DNA from: JAJDZL01 sp965221175
Lineage (GTDB): Bacteria; Pseudomonadota; Gammaproteobacteria; Arenicellales; JAJDZL01
Assembly: GCA_965221175.1 (NCBI GenBank)
Contig: OZ244867.1
Coordinates: 2,170,001 to 2,234,000 of the forward strand
DNA length: 64,000 nucleotides
Direction: 5' to 3'
Part shown: positions 8,159 to 17,452 of the stretch, piece after piece
Numbering within the stretch: position 1 is the first letter of the stretch
How the letters are laid out: every line of letters begins with the position of its first letter
Program-made: the position numbers and the translations under genes
Notes under the pieces: model-generated
What the model saw: the letters and a program-made list of their open reading frames with translations, nothing else
What the model was told of the DNA's origin: nothing
Database searches by the model: none

Positions 8159-9376
8159 TTACGAATTCGGCACTTTGCTAACGGTAATCTTCGCGATTCG
8201 ACGTTTGCCAACGCGAATCACATGCGATGAACCTGCCGGAATTGCCTGTCGCGAATCGCTCACGCGTTCCCCATCAATCCTAACAGCACGCTGCTTTACC
8301 AGACGGTGTGCATCGGAAGTGGTTGCAACAAGCCCGCTATCCTTCAACAGATTGGCAAGCACAATGGTATCTTCCAAAATAGAAACCTCTTTCTCTTCCA
8401 TGTCTTCCGGGGTATCCCCGCGCTGAAAACGGGCGATGAAATCTTCATGCACTTTCTTTGCCTGCGATTTTGAGTGAAATCGCTCGACCAATTCTTCTGC
8501 AAGGAGAAATTTGATATCTCGGGGATTGAATCCACATTCAGCCTTCTTCCTGAACTCGTTGATCTCAGACAGTGAACGAGAACTGACCAACTCGAAATAC
8601 CGCCACATGAGCTCATCTGAAAGAGACATAATCTTGCCGAAGATCTCGCTAGGCGGTTCATCGATGCCAATGTAATTCCCCAATGATTTCGACATTTTCT
8701 GCACGCCGTCCAAACCCTCAAGAATCGGAACCGTGATGACGATCTGTTGAGGCTGACCGAATTGCCGTTGCAATTCACGACCAACCAGCAAGTTGAATTT
8801 CTGATCGGTTCCCCCTAGTTCCACATCCGATTGCAATGCGACTGAATCATATCCCTGAACCAGCGGATAGAGAAACTCGTGAATGGCAATCGATTGCTGA
8901 CTCGAAAACCGCTTTTTGAAATCATCCCGCTCCAGCATTCTTGCCACCGTGTATTGCGAGGCAAGTTTGATCATCATTCCAGCGTCTTGTTCTGAATACC
9001 ACTCAGAGTTGAATCGTATGACAGTTTTGTCGGGATCGAGTACCTTGAAAACCTGTTTGCTGTATGTGACAGCATTGGCCTGAATTTCCTCGCTGCTCAT
9101 CGGCGAACGGGTGGCGCTCTTCCCAGACGGGTCACCGATTCTGCCGGTAAAGTCGCCAATCAAGAATGTGACTTCATGGCCCAACTGCTGGAACTGACGC
9201 ATTTTTTCGAGAAGCACGACGTGTCCAAGATGAAGATCAGGTGCAGTTGGATCAAATCCGGCCTTAATACGTAAAGAACGGCCGGTTTTCAGACGTTCCA
9301 CTAATTCGGCTTCAACGAGAATTTCTTCCGCGCCTCGACGAATCAAATCAAGCGATTCTTCAATGGAATAAGACAG
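8159..9376 (-). CDS. tyrS: Tyrosyl-tRNA synthetase, probable CTG start
   Basis: Charges tRNA-Tyr with tyrosine. The HIGH motif is HLGH in TAPDLHLGH, the KMSKS motif is VQKMSKSLGN, and a C-terminal S4 RNA-binding domain (RLVKQRAVRIDGERVSD) is present. The conserved N-terminus extends upstream of the first ATG/GTG/TTG-type start: the frame reads LSYSIEESLDLIRRGAEE, matching family members that begin MSYSIEE-like. No ATG, GTG or TTG lies at that point, but a CTG does, preceded by AGAGGT at a 7-base spacing. I therefore place the start at CTG. A fallback TTG exists at 9346. Length about 405 residues fits the TyrZ-like bacterial class. Confidence 0.93.
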   Translation of the reverse strand: MSYSIEESLDLIRRGAEEILVEAELVERLKTGRSLRIKAGFDPTAPDLHLGHVVLLEKMRQFQQLGHEVTFLIGDFTGRIGDPSGKSATRSPMSSEEIQANAVTYSKQVFKVLDPDKTVIRFNSEWYSEQDAGMMIKLASQYTVARMLERDDFKKRFSSQQSIAIHEFLYPLVQGYDSVALQSDVELGGTDQKFNLLVGRELQRQFGQPQQIVITVPILEGLDGVQKMSKSLGNYIGIDEPPSEIFGKIMSLSDELMWRYFELVSSRSLSEINEFRKKAECGFNPRDIKFLLAEELVERFHSKSQAKKVHEDFIARFQRGDTPEDMEEKEVSILEDTIVLANLLKDSGLVATTSDAHRLVKQRAVRIDGERVSDSRQAIPAGSSHVIRVGKRRIAKITVSKVPNS

Positions 9377-9602
9377 TTTAGGTACCTCTGGTGATATAAA
9401 ACTAATAGTGCCTGTAAATTGTAAGTCCTATCTGTTTTTTTGCATTTGAAGCTAATTTTAAATGTGGCTCATTGAATGTCCACTACAAATGATTGAAATA
9501 ACTGACAATATCAAAAATATATTGCTATTATTTACTTTTACTATCGAATCAGTATAGAATGTATGGTTTTAGTCACACCTCAGTTCAATCAATAATGTAA
9601 CA

Positions 9603-11519
9603 ATGAACAGGTTGACTCTCAACCAACGGCGCCCTGGTGAAAGGGATTTGAATAAGCCGGTTCTTTCAGTGAAACAAAAGCTTATTTTGCTTTTCGCGCT
9701 GGTGTTGCCCATTATACCTGCCAGCCTCTCGCTTATACCAAATCAGAATGTTGGCGCAGATTATCTTGCTTTCTCTCTATCGGATTTAGGATTACAGGTT
9801 GCCGTATCGAGTGAGGCTGAACCTGAAAACAGCGTTCAATCTCAGGTAGTTCCAATCGGTAAACCTGCACCTGAGGCAACGCCGATGGAAACGAATGTCA
9901 ATCAAGTTGTATTGATCAACCCTGATCAACAAACAACTCCTCCTGCTATCCTGACAGACCCTGAATCTGTCCCACAAACAGTAACACCTTTAGACACTGA
10001 GCAACTGTACGCCGAACCTCCCAGCCTATACTGGTCTACTGCAACAGTCAAAGAAAATGATAGTCTGATTGGTGTTTTTCAAAGGAATAATCTGACGGCT
10101 GCGACCGCGATACAATTGACGAAAATGCGCGGAGTTGAAGCCATTCGGGTGTTGCATCCGGGAGATGAATTCAGAATTGCTTTTGACTCTCGTGACGAAG
10201 CAGTTGGAATTGAGTTTCGTCGCAAAAAGCGTCAGAGTCTGATGATTCTCTTTGAGGATGGGGGAATTAGCATCGTCGACAAAGAGAAAGCAAAGCAAGC
10301 CGGTACTCTGCAAGCACTGCTCGACGAAAAGATTGAGATCATCAGTGAAATTGCTCTCCAGGAATTAACTCAACCATTGCTGAGTCTCAATGAGTCTAGA
10401 CTCGTCTGGCACGATGTCAAGATTCGAAATGGCGATACCTTAAGTCATATTTTCAAACGGCTGGGCTTGTCGGGCACCGAAGCCGTTAAAGTTGCCAATG
10501 CACCGGCCGAGAACTGGTTGAAATCCGGTTTGAAGCCTAAGCAGGAGTTTCGGATTGCGATAACCGAAGACGGGAAATTCGCAGCTTTGGAAGTTTCAAA
10601 TATACCCACAGCTCAGTTGCGTACAGTGATTGCTCAAGACAATGAATATCTCGTTGGCTACCGGAAGTTGAAGTCTGAAGTTCAAGAGCACTATGCTTGC
10701 TCGAAGATTCGAGTCAACCTATATGAAGCAGCAAAAGCAGTCAAACTCCCCAGTTCGGTTGTTGAAGAATTCGCAAAAATATTTGCCTCGCGAATAGATT
10801 TCAGCCGCCAACTGCGTAAAGGTGACGAGTACTGCGTTATCTACGAGCAAACTTACCTGAAGGGCAATCCTGCCAACGGACCGAGGATTGTCGCAGCGTA
10901 CCTTCGACAAAAATACGACCTGATTCAGGCTTTTCGCTACACTCGCGAAGACGGTCACACAATCTACTTTGATCAGAACGGTCTTAACATGCAGGGGCAT
11001 TTTCTGAGATCACCGATAAAATATGCTAGAGTCACTTCTGTATTTAGTGACAATCGGTTTCATCCGGTACTGAAAAAACACCGCAAACATAAGGGAGTTG
11101 ACTATGGTGCCAGAAAAGGAACTCCAGTTAGAGCGACAGCGCGTGGGGTTGTAGCCAAAAGATCGAACGATGCGGGCTACGGCAAAATGATCTTGCTAAG
11201 ACACGGAAGCAGTTACGAAACTGTGTATGCTCATATGTCGAAATTTGGAAATGGCACAGCACCTGGAAATCGTATCAAGCAGGGCCAAATCATTGGATAT
11301 GTCGGAAAGACCGGATTGGCAACTGGAAGCCACTTACATTATGAATTTCGAGTGAATGGAGTGCATCGAGATCCCTTGAATTATGATATGCCTATGGGTG
11401 AACCGATCGCTAAAAAGAACCGCGAAAACTACAATCAACTGGTTAATCGGCTATCCGAGAAACTAAATAACATTGACCAACCGATGCTCGCATACTCTCC
11501 TAGCGAAGCGACACAATAA
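9603..11519 (+). CDS. M23 murein endopeptidase, MepM/OapA-like
   Basis: A cell-envelope peptidase of 638 residues predicted to cut peptidoglycan cross-links. A single membrane anchor lies near residues 26-46, followed by a Pro/Thr-rich linker, OapA/LysM-like segments around 140-190 and 265-320, and the LytM (M23) domain around 470-590. The zinc ligands are present: H496 and D500 in HKGVDYG, and H577/H579 in SHLHYEF. The position between tyrS (divergent) and anmK (downstream, same strand, 41 bases) matches the common gammaproteobacterial order, and it fits a pathway where muropeptides released by the peptidase feed anhydro-muramic acid recycling by AnmK. Confidence 0.92.
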   Translation: MNRLTLNQRRPGERDLNKPVLSVKQKLILLFALVLPIIPASLSLIPNQNVGADYLAFSLSDLGLQVAVSSEAEPENSVQSQVVPIGKPAPEATPMETNVNQVVLINPDQQTTPPAILTDPESVPQTVTPLDTEQLYAEPPSLYWSTATVKENDSLIGVFQRNNLTAATAIQLTKMRGVEAIRVLHPGDEFRIAFDSRDEAVGIEFRRKKRQSLMILFEDGGISIVDKEKAKQAGTLQALLDEKIEIISEIALQELTQPLLSLNESRLVWHDVKIRNGDTLSHIFKRLGLSGTEAVKVANAPAENWLKSGLKPKQEFRIAITEDGKFAALEVSNIPTAQLRTVIAQDNEYLVGYRKLKSEVQEHYACSKIRVNLYEAAKAVKLPSSVVEEFAKIFASRIDFSRQLRKGDEYCVIYEQTYLKGNPANGPRIVAAYLRQKYDLIQAFRYTREDGHTIYFDQNGLNMQGHFLRSPIKYARVTSVFSDNRFHPVLKKHRKHKGVDYGARKGTPVRATARGVVAKRSNDAGYGKMILLRHGSSYETVYAHMSKFGNGTAPGNRIKQGQIIGYVGKTGLATGSHLHYEFRVNGVHRDPLNYDMPMGEPIAKKNRENYNQLVNRLSEKLNNIDQPMLAYSPSEATQ

Positions 11520-11560
11520 TTCAGTGTCGTTAAATCATTAGCCAAATCCCCTACTTTAGT

Positions 11561-12670
11561 ATGGGAGATTTGTATGCCGGAGTGATGTCGGGGACGAGTT
11601 TGGACGGTATTGACTCAGTGCTGGCCTCATTTGATGCTCCGGGTTCGATCAAAATTCAAAAATCGACATTTGAGCCATACCCTCATGAATTTCGATCGAC
11701 TCTCAAACTTCTCCTGAATGATCCACAACCCGACTCGAAGTTGGCGAGCGAGGTTGATTCCACACTCGGCGGTCTATTCGCTGATGCTATCTTACGACTG
11801 CTTGAAGATCAGCCTAAAGATGATGTACAAGCAGTTGGATGTCACGGACAAACCATCATTCACCGGCCCAACGCCGACCCTCCTTATACCTGGCAAGCTG
11901 GAGACGGCAATATCATCGCCCAAAAGACCGGGTTGCCGGTTGTCACTGATTTTCGGTCAGCAGACATGCGTGCCGGCGGGCAGGGGGCGCCGCTCACCCC
12001 AGCATTTCACCAGTTTGCATTTCAAAGCACTGAGGAGTCGCGGGCAGTCGTAAACATCGGTGGAATTGCGAATGTCTCTTACCTTCCCGCTGACTTGAAT
12101 GAAAAAGTTATCGGCTTTGACACCGGGCCTGGCAATGCGCTTTCGGACCAGTGGATTAATCTGCATAAAGGTATTCCATACGATAAGGATGGACAGTGGG
12201 CTCTATCTTCAGACATTGATGAAAATCTGTTAAATCAACTGATGACAGATCAATATTTCCAACAGCCGAACCCCAAGAGTTTGGATAGCCGACATTTCAG
12301 CATCGACTGGTTACTGAGCAACATTCGGGAGGTCTGGCCAGAGCCGAATATTCCGGTCATTCAGAGCACCATTGCCGCCTTGACTGCAGAATCGATCTGG
12401 CAAGGAATTCGGTTGTTGTTGCCGCCTATTCAGAAAATTTATCTGTGCGGCGGCGGAGCTCACAATCAGGCTATCGTAAAGCGGCTTGAAGAAACTTCAG
12501 AACTGCAAGTTGCCAGCTCGGAAGAACTGGGATTGGCTCCAGATCTAGTTGAAGCCTGTGCCATCGCCTGGTTTGCAGAGCGTCGGATGGTCAATTCATG
12601 CGCCAATTTACCATCTGTCACGGGCGCAAGCCGAGAGGTCTTGCTTGGTTCAATCATTCAACCCGACTAG
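11561..12670 (+). CDS. anmK: Anhydro-N-acetylmuramic acid kinase
   Basis: Phosphorylates 1,6-anhydro-MurNAc to MurNAc-6-phosphate in cell wall recycling. Length is 369 residues, as expected. The ATP-binding start MSGTSLDGID follows the N-terminus, CHGQTIIHRP and VVTDFRSADMRAGGQGAPL are strongly conserved, VNIGGIANVSYLP is the central motif, and GFDTGPGNALSD is the phosphate-binding segment. CGGGAHNQAIVKRL lies near the end. It follows the M23 peptidase gene and is convergent with the gmaS gene. Confidence 0.95.
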   Translation: MGDLYAGVMSGTSLDGIDSVLASFDAPGSIKIQKSTFEPYPHEFRSTLKLLLNDPQPDSKLASEVDSTLGGLFADAILRLLEDQPKDDVQAVGCHGQTIIHRPNADPPYTWQAGDGNIIAQKTGLPVVTDFRSADMRAGGQGAPLTPAFHQFAFQSTEESRAVVNIGGIANVSYLPADLNEKVIGFDTGPGNALSDQWINLHKGIPYDKDGQWALSSDIDENLLNQLMTDQYFQQPNPKSLDSRHFSIDWLLSNIREVWPEPNIPVIQSTIAALTAESIWQGIRLLLPPIQKIYLCGGGAHNQAIVKRLEETSELQVASSEELGLAPDLVEACAIAWFAERRMVNSCANLPSVTGASREVLLGSIIQPD

Positions 12671-12737
12671 ACCAAACAAATTCTTTTAACAAGGAGCGAA
12701 AACAGTTCACCAGCGCTGTGGCTACTATCCGGTATTG

Positions 12738-14045
12738 TCAGCAATCGAGGGTAATTTCGCGCTCCCATTCCGATACTTGTGTACAGAACTGATTCCAGTC
12801 TGCCAGTTTCAATTTGCAATAACTATCGAGATTGTCCTTGCCAAACGCAGCTTGCAAAACCTCGCTCGACTGCGTTAGTCGAATGGCATCCAGCAGGTTG
12901 AGCGGCAATTTTTTGACATCACCCGCAAGTTCTGGATTCGCATACATGTCAATATCCAGCCTCTTTCCAGGGTCGCGTTTGTTTTCCACTCCATCCAGCC
13001 CGGCAGCGGCAATTCCTGCCTGCATCAGGTAGGGATTGGCGGCGCCATCCATCAACCTAAGCTCGAATCGACCGGCATCTGGAATGCGAATCATGTGTGT
13101 TCGGTTGTTGCCGGTATAGGTGACTGAATTGGGAGACCATGATGCTCCAGAGCGAGTACGCGGTGCATTGATCCGCTTATAACTGTTCACGGCTGGGTTG
13201 AAAAAGGAGCACAACTGTTGTGCGCTGTGTACGATTCCGCCCAGAAAATTGTAAGCCAGTGATGACAATCCAACTTCATCTGATTCGTCTAGAAACAGGT
13301 TCGTACTACTGTCAGCATTCCACACAGAAACATGCGAATGGCATCCATTTCCGGTAAGATCGGTAAACGGTTTGGGCATGAAAGTAGCTCGCTGACCATG
13401 GAGTTCCGCAATGGTTTTCACCATGAATTTGAAAAACACGTGTCGGTCGGCTGTTGTCAGTGCATCGCTATAGTCCCAGTTCATTTCAAACTGGCCGTTC
13501 GCATCTTCGTGGTCATTCTGATAGGGGTTCCAGCCAAGTTCAATCATGGCATCGCATATTTCACTGACGACGTCGAAGTTGCGCATCAGCGCGGATTGAT
13601 CATAGCAAGGCTTTTCCTGTGAATCGCGGTCGTCATTGATTTTACGCCCGTCGCTGCTCACCAGCATGTACTCACATTCCACTCCAGTTTTCATAACGTA
13701 TCCGTGCTCTGCCAACCGAGCCAGCTGTCTTTTCAGCATGATTCGAGGGCATTGTTCGACCTCAACACCACCCATCCACAGGTCAGCGGCAAGCCAGCCA
13801 ATGTCTGACTGCCATGGCAGAATGATCAAGCTTTCAGGGTCTGGAACAGCCAGCATGTCCGGGTCGGCAGGCGTCATGTCCAGCCAAGTGGCAAATCCAG
13901 CGAATCCGGCGCCTTCTTCCTGCATTGCCCCAATGGCACCCGCTGGAACAAGTTTTGCTCGCAAACCGCCGAAAAGGTCGACGAAACTGATCAGAAAATA
14001 TTTTATTTCCGTGTCTTTTGCGACTTGTGAAAGATCAATTGCCAT
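12738..14045 (-). CDS. gmaS: Gamma-glutamylmethylamide synthetase (type III glutamine synthetase-like)
   Basis: A glutamine-synthetase-fold ligase of 435 residues. The start is at MAIDLSQVAKD because GGAG lies 7 bases before it. Conserved GS landmarks include VECEYMLV, NDHEDANGQFEMNWDY, GNGCHSHVSVWN (ATP/glutamate site) and RIPDAGRFELRLMDGAANPYL. The sequence belongs to the type III GlnT-like group that includes both ordinary glutamine synthetases and GmaS, which joins methylamine to glutamate. Its position at the end of an mgsABC set is the main reason to call GmaS. Without the operon I would call it only a type III GS-like enzyme. The substrate is therefore inferred. Confidence 0.82.
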   Translation of the reverse strand: MAIDLSQVAKDTEIKYFLISFVDLFGGLRAKLVPAGAIGAMQEEGAGFAGFATWLDMTPADPDMLAVPDPESLIILPWQSDIGWLAADLWMGGVEVEQCPRIMLKRQLARLAEHGYVMKTGVECEYMLVSSDGRKINDDRDSQEKPCYDQSALMRNFDVVSEICDAMIELGWNPYQNDHEDANGQFEMNWDYSDALTTADRHVFFKFMVKTIAELHGQRATFMPKPFTDLTGNGCHSHVSVWNADSSTNLFLDESDEVGLSSLAYNFLGGIVHSAQQLCSFFNPAVNSYKRINAPRTRSGASWSPNSVTYTGNNRTHMIRIPDAGRFELRLMDGAANPYLMQAGIAAAGLDGVENKRDPGKRLDIDMYANPELAGDVKKLPLNLLDAIRLTQSSEVLQAAFGKDNLDSYCKLKLADWNQFCTQVSEWEREITLDC

Positions 14046-14085
14046 AGTTAAACTCCATCCTAAATTTGTGGACAATTTCGTTTTT

Positions 14086-14117
14086 CAGGTGTCTTTTTGA
14101 TTGAATTCAGACACCTG
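14086..14117. other. Dyad between mgsC and gmaS
   Basis: CAGGTGTC and GACACCTG form a perfect 8-bp dyad with a 16-base loop in the 129-base gap between mgsC and gmaS. No T-tract follows on the minus strand, so an mRNA-processing hairpin or protein site is as likely as a terminator. Confidence 0.4.
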
Positions 14118-14174
14118 TATATATCTGTCGATTTCAGTATATGCAAATTTTGATACACATAAACCGCGGTGAGA

Positions 14175-15518
14175 TTATAGAGGCTGGCCAGGAATCCAGT
14201 TGGTACCGGCTAGAGGGACTTGAGCCATGGCGGCTGCCTCAACCGTCAGGGCAACCAGATCTTCAGGTTCAAGATTCAGGACGTGGCTCTTTCCACAAGC
14301 CCTCGCCAGGGTTTGCAGTTCCAGCACCATTGTGGACAGATAATTCTTCAACCATCTCGCACCCTGTTCCGGCTTCAAACGAGATTCCAGTTCCGAGTCC
14401 TGCGTCGTAATTCCAACCGGACAGCGTCCGGTATGGCAATGATGACAGAACCCTGGCGCCGTTCCGATGGCCGCGTAGTCGTCAACATGTACCGGGCGAT
14501 TGCAACCAAGTGCGACCATTGCCGCACTCCCTATTGAAACCCCATCAGCACCCAGTGCCAGTGCCTTGGCAACATCTGCGCCACTTCGAATGCCGCCAGA
14601 GACAATCAACTGAACCTTTCGATGCATGTCAAGTTCCAGTAACGCGTTGACGGCTCGCCGGACCGCAGGCAGAGTCGGAATACCAACATGTTCTATAAAT
14701 ACATCCTGAGTTGCGGCAGTGCCGCCCTGCATTCCGTCCAGCACGATGGCATCTGCACCTGCCTTTACCGCAAGAGCAACATCATACTCAACTCTGGTTG
14801 CGCCAATCTTGATGAGTATCGGAATCTTGAAGTCTGTTACTTCGCGAAGCTCCTGAATCTTGATTTCGAGATCATCCGGTCCTGTCCAATCCGGATGTCT
14901 GCAAGCGCTTCGCTGATCAATTCCAGTTGGTAAATCCCGCATCTGCGCAACTCGTTTCGTGATTTTCTGACCCAGAAGCATTCCGCCACCGCCGGGTTTT
15001 GCACCCTGACCTACAACCACTTCCAAGGCATCTGCGCGACGAACATCGTCAGGATTCAATCCATAGCGAGACGGCAACACCTGATAGATCAGCGTTTTGG
15101 AAGAATTTCGCTCTTCGTCGGTCATTCCGCCATCGCCAGTGGTAGTACTTGTCCCCATCTCACTGGCGGCGAGACCAATGGATTCTTTGGCGTTGGCACC
15201 CAGTGCTCCGAAACTCATTCCCGCGATCGTGATGGGAATTTCCAAATGAAGAGGTTCTTGAGCGAATCGATTGCCGATCACGATATCCGTTGAACAGGTC
15301 TCACGATATCCTTCCAGCGGATACCGCGACATGGACGCACCGAGAAACACCAGATCATCGAAATTCGGTATCGATCTCTTGGCACCGAAGCCGCGAATTT
15401 CATAGACACCTTGATCAGCAGCACGATGTATTTCGGCAATGACATGATCCGGGAACGTTGCGGATGAACGTAGAAAACGTTTGTCGAAAGATTGTTTCTC
15501 GTCAGAGGGCATCAGCAT
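14175..15518 (-). CDS. mgsC: N-methylglutamate synthase subunit C (glutamate synthase FMN/Fe-S domain; GlxD-like)
   Basis: The catalytic FMN-dependent subunit of N-methylglutamate synthase, homologous to the central domain of glutamate synthase large subunit. The flavin barrel is visible in ITIAGMSFGALGANAKES, TSTTTGDGGM, GQGAKPGGGGMLLG and LIVSGGIRSGADVAKALALGADGV-type motifs. Three cysteines (C358, C361, C366 in APGFCHHCHTGRCPVG) fit a 3Fe-4S cluster. At 447 residues it is the separate-subunit form. The start overlaps the mgsB stop by 17 bases; a second Met two codons in also fits. In GlxBCD-type clusters of unknown role the same three subunits occur, so the N-methylglutamate assignment depends on the gmaS neighbour. 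Confidence 0.85.
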   Translation of the reverse strand: MLMPSDEKQSFDKRFLRSSATFPDHVIAEIHRAADQGVYEIRGFGAKRSIPNFDDLVFLGASMSRYPLEGYRETCSTDIVIGNRFAQEPLHLEIPITIAGMSFGALGANAKESIGLAASEMGTSTTTGDGGMTDEERNSSKTLIYQVLPSRYGLNPDDVRRADALEVVVGQGAKPGGGGMLLGQKITKRVAQMRDLPTGIDQRSACRHPDWTGPDDLEIKIQELREVTDFKIPILIKIGATRVEYDVALAVKAGADAIVLDGMQGGTAATQDVFIEHVGIPTLPAVRRAVNALLELDMHRKVQLIVSGGIRSGADVAKALALGADGVSIGSAAMVALGCNRPVHVDDYAAIGTAPGFCHHCHTGRCPVGITTQDSELESRLKPEQGARWLKNYLSTMVLELQTLARACGKSHVLNLEPEDLVALTVEAAAMAQVPLAGTNWIPGQPL

Positions 15519-16185
15519 TATCGATTTTGAAATTGTAGAGACTTCGCGCTGATCCGAATCGACGGAATTCCGATCCGGAATATTTGAGACCTGCTCGTTT
15601 TAGCAGCTCATCCAGCTGGTTTACATACTCGCTTCGCATATCTTTCTCAACGCAGTCGGAACCTAGGCTGCCTACTTCGCCGCGAACAAAAATTTGCGCT
15701 TCGTAGATTGAATCCCCGAGATCGTGTGATGTATCGCCACAAACGACTAGACGTCCGGATTGCGCCATGAATCCACTGAAATGACCAACTGATCCGCCGA
15801 TTACGATGTCGATTCCTTTCATGGATATACCGCAACGCGAACTGGTGTTACCTTGAATGACGAGAAGTCCGCCATGGCCAGATGCTCCCGCATATTGCGA
15901 AGCATTGCCTTCCACGCGGACACTGCCGGACATCATGTTTTCGGCGAGACCCGGACCTGCATTGCCGTGAATGTGGATGTTGGCGTGTTTGTTCATGCCT
16001 GCACAATAGTATCCGACGTGCCCCTGAATGGATACATCTATGGACTCAGTCAACCCGACGGCTAGAGCATGCGTACCTTTAGGGTGATGAATGAAAAATG
16101 ATTCGGGGTGTTGGTCGTTACTCCTGACATTGTGCAAAGCCTGGTTGATTTCCCGAAGCGTCTGATTGGCGAGATCGAATTCCAC
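15502..16185 (-). CDS. mgsB: N-methylglutamate synthase subunit B (GXGXG domain; GlxC-like)
   Basis: A 227-residue protein equivalent to the C-terminal right-handed beta-helix (GXGXG) domain of glutamate synthase. Repeating glycine-rich turns are easy to see: NIHIHGNAGPGLAENM, VRVEGNASQYAGASGHGG, LVIQGNTSSRCGISMKG, IVIGGSVGHFSGFM. This domain is structural and stabilises the amidotransferase-synthase arrangement. It begins 23 bases after the mgsA stop and overlaps mgsC, so the three are translationally linked. Confidence 0.86.
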   Translation of the reverse strand: MEFDLANQTLREINQALHNVRSNDQHPESFFIHHPKGTHALAVGLTESIDVSIQGHVGYYCAGMNKHANIHIHGNAGPGLAENMMSGSVRVEGNASQYAGASGHGGLLVIQGNTSSRCGISMKGIDIVIGGSVGHFSGFMAQSGRLVVCGDTSHDLGDSIYEAQIFVRGEVGSLGSDCVEKDMRSEYVNQLDELLKRAGLKYSGSEFRRFGSARSLYNFKIDNADAL

Positions 16186-16208
16186 AGCAACTACGAAATT
16201 TGTTTCTA

Positions 16209-17105
16209 CTAGCGTTCCCAGCTATAAATTTGTGCAGGTGCAGGCTCCCAGATTTCCGAGTGCTTGGCGTCCGGAAGTCTAGCAATCGCACGGTATTCGG
16301 ATGACATTGCAACCCAGTCGTCGTTTTCAGCCAACACTGCGGGTTTGCAGGCGATGGGATCACGTAAAACCGAAAATCCGTTGCTGGTTCCAATGGCAAA
16401 TGTATAGAATCCATCCAGATGTTGAATTGCCGATTGCAGAGCCTCTACGACAGTCTCTCCTTTCGACAGACGCCATGTCAAAAAGCCTGCTGCCACTTCG
16501 CTATCATTGTCAGTTTGAAATTGGCCTCCCTGGCGCATCAGAAACCTTCTAAGGCGATTGTGATTCGATAGTGAACCGTTGTGTACCAGGCACAGGTCCA
16601 GTCCAGTTGAAAACGGATGCGAATGCTCGGTTGTAACGGCACTCTCGGTTGCCATTCTGGTATGAGCAACTGCATGGGTTCCGGAGAATTCCCGAAAACC
16701 GAACTTTTCCACCACTTCACTTGGATGGCCTTTTTCCTTGTAAATTTCGATGGATGTTCCGATGCTCATGATTCGAAGATCGGGCCAAGTGTTTCGTATC
16801 CAAGAATCCAATATATCAACTGAAATTTCGCTCACAAGAATTGCGTGACTGGCATGTACTGTAAGCTCAAACTCGCAATTGAAATGGGCGTCGAAATCTG
16901 CAGTTCTCTGACTCCAATTTTCGTCAGAGTCGGAACTGAACAAAGACACTTTCGAGCCATTTTCTGGTGCCGGCGCGCGATAAATAGCAACTCCAGCACT
17001 ATCCGGACCGCGATCACCCATTTCCTCAAGCATGTCCGAGACGAATTCACCGAGTCTGGATTCGAGTTCCGGTTTTTTCAGATATAAGCCTACGATTCCG
17101 CACAT
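16209..17105 (-). CDS. mgsA: N-methylglutamate synthase subunit A (class II glutamine amidotransferase; GlxB-like)
   Basis: An Ntn-type class II amidotransferase of 298 residues. The N-terminus is MCGIVGLYLKK, so Cys2 becomes the nucleophile after Met removal. Further landmarks are GDRGPDSAGVAIY, AHTRMATESAVTTEHSHPF and LVHNGSLSNHNRLRR with the usual substrate-binding Arg and Asn. It is the first gene of the mgsABC-gmaS operon. In the proposed enzyme the complex moves the amino group of glutamate or a methylamino group to make N-methylglutamate; the alternative is a GlxBCD glutamate synthase-like enzyme of unknown substrate. A 347-base gap separates it from the divergent O-methyltransferase gene. 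Confidence 0.86.
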   Translation of the reverse strand: MCGIVGLYLKKPELESRLGEFVSDMLEEMGDRGPDSAGVAIYRAPAPENGSKVSLFSSDSDENWSQRTADFDAHFNCEFELTVHASHAILVSEISVDILDSWIRNTWPDLRIMSIGTSIEIYKEKGHPSEVVEKFGFREFSGTHAVAHTRMATESAVTTEHSHPFSTGLDLCLVHNGSLSNHNRLRRFLMRQGGQFQTDNDSEVAAGFLTWRLSKGETVVEALQSAIQHLDGFYTFAIGTSNGFSVLRDPIACKPAVLAENDDWVAMSSEYRAIARLPDAKHSEIWEPAPAQIYSWER

Positions 17106-17452
17106 GGAAATTAACGATGAATTGATTTATCGATGAATTTTGGTCATTCAAATTTATTTCAAGATGCGTCATTCTATACCAAGCGTTACTGAATTTGAAA
17201 ACAACTCGCTTTCGAAACGAATGCAGATCAGGAACTTTCAGATGAGTATCCAGATAAACTGGGGCCTCTCTGGACAAACTTTCAGTGGTATTGATTGTTC
17301 GTATAAAATACAGGGAGTCAGCCTACCGTGAATTTCAATAATTTTTCCTGTCAATTGACAGCACAATCTCAACTCGAATCAAGACAAGTGCTGAGGCAGT
17401 GAACAGGCAGATCAAATCCAAATTAGATTGCACTTAAGGAGTTCATATTTCG
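17106..17452. other. Divergent intergenic region between mgsA and O-methyltransferase
   Basis: This AT-rich 347-base gap must hold the promoters for the mgsABC-gmaS operon (minus) and the O-methyltransferase (plus). I see no RNA gene or reliable ORF. The one clear element is a perfect palindrome near the plus-strand gene, listed separately. Confidence 0.6.
17348..17361. promoter_or_regulatory. Perfect palindrome upstream of the O-methyltransferase gene
   Basis: CTGTCAATTGACAG is a 14-bp perfect palindrome about 90 bases before the O-methyltransferase start. It contains TTGACA, a consensus -35 hexamer, so it could be an operator over a promoter. No convincing -10 box was found at 16-18 bases. 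The first 12 bases recur once at 39248-39259. Confidence 0.35.
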
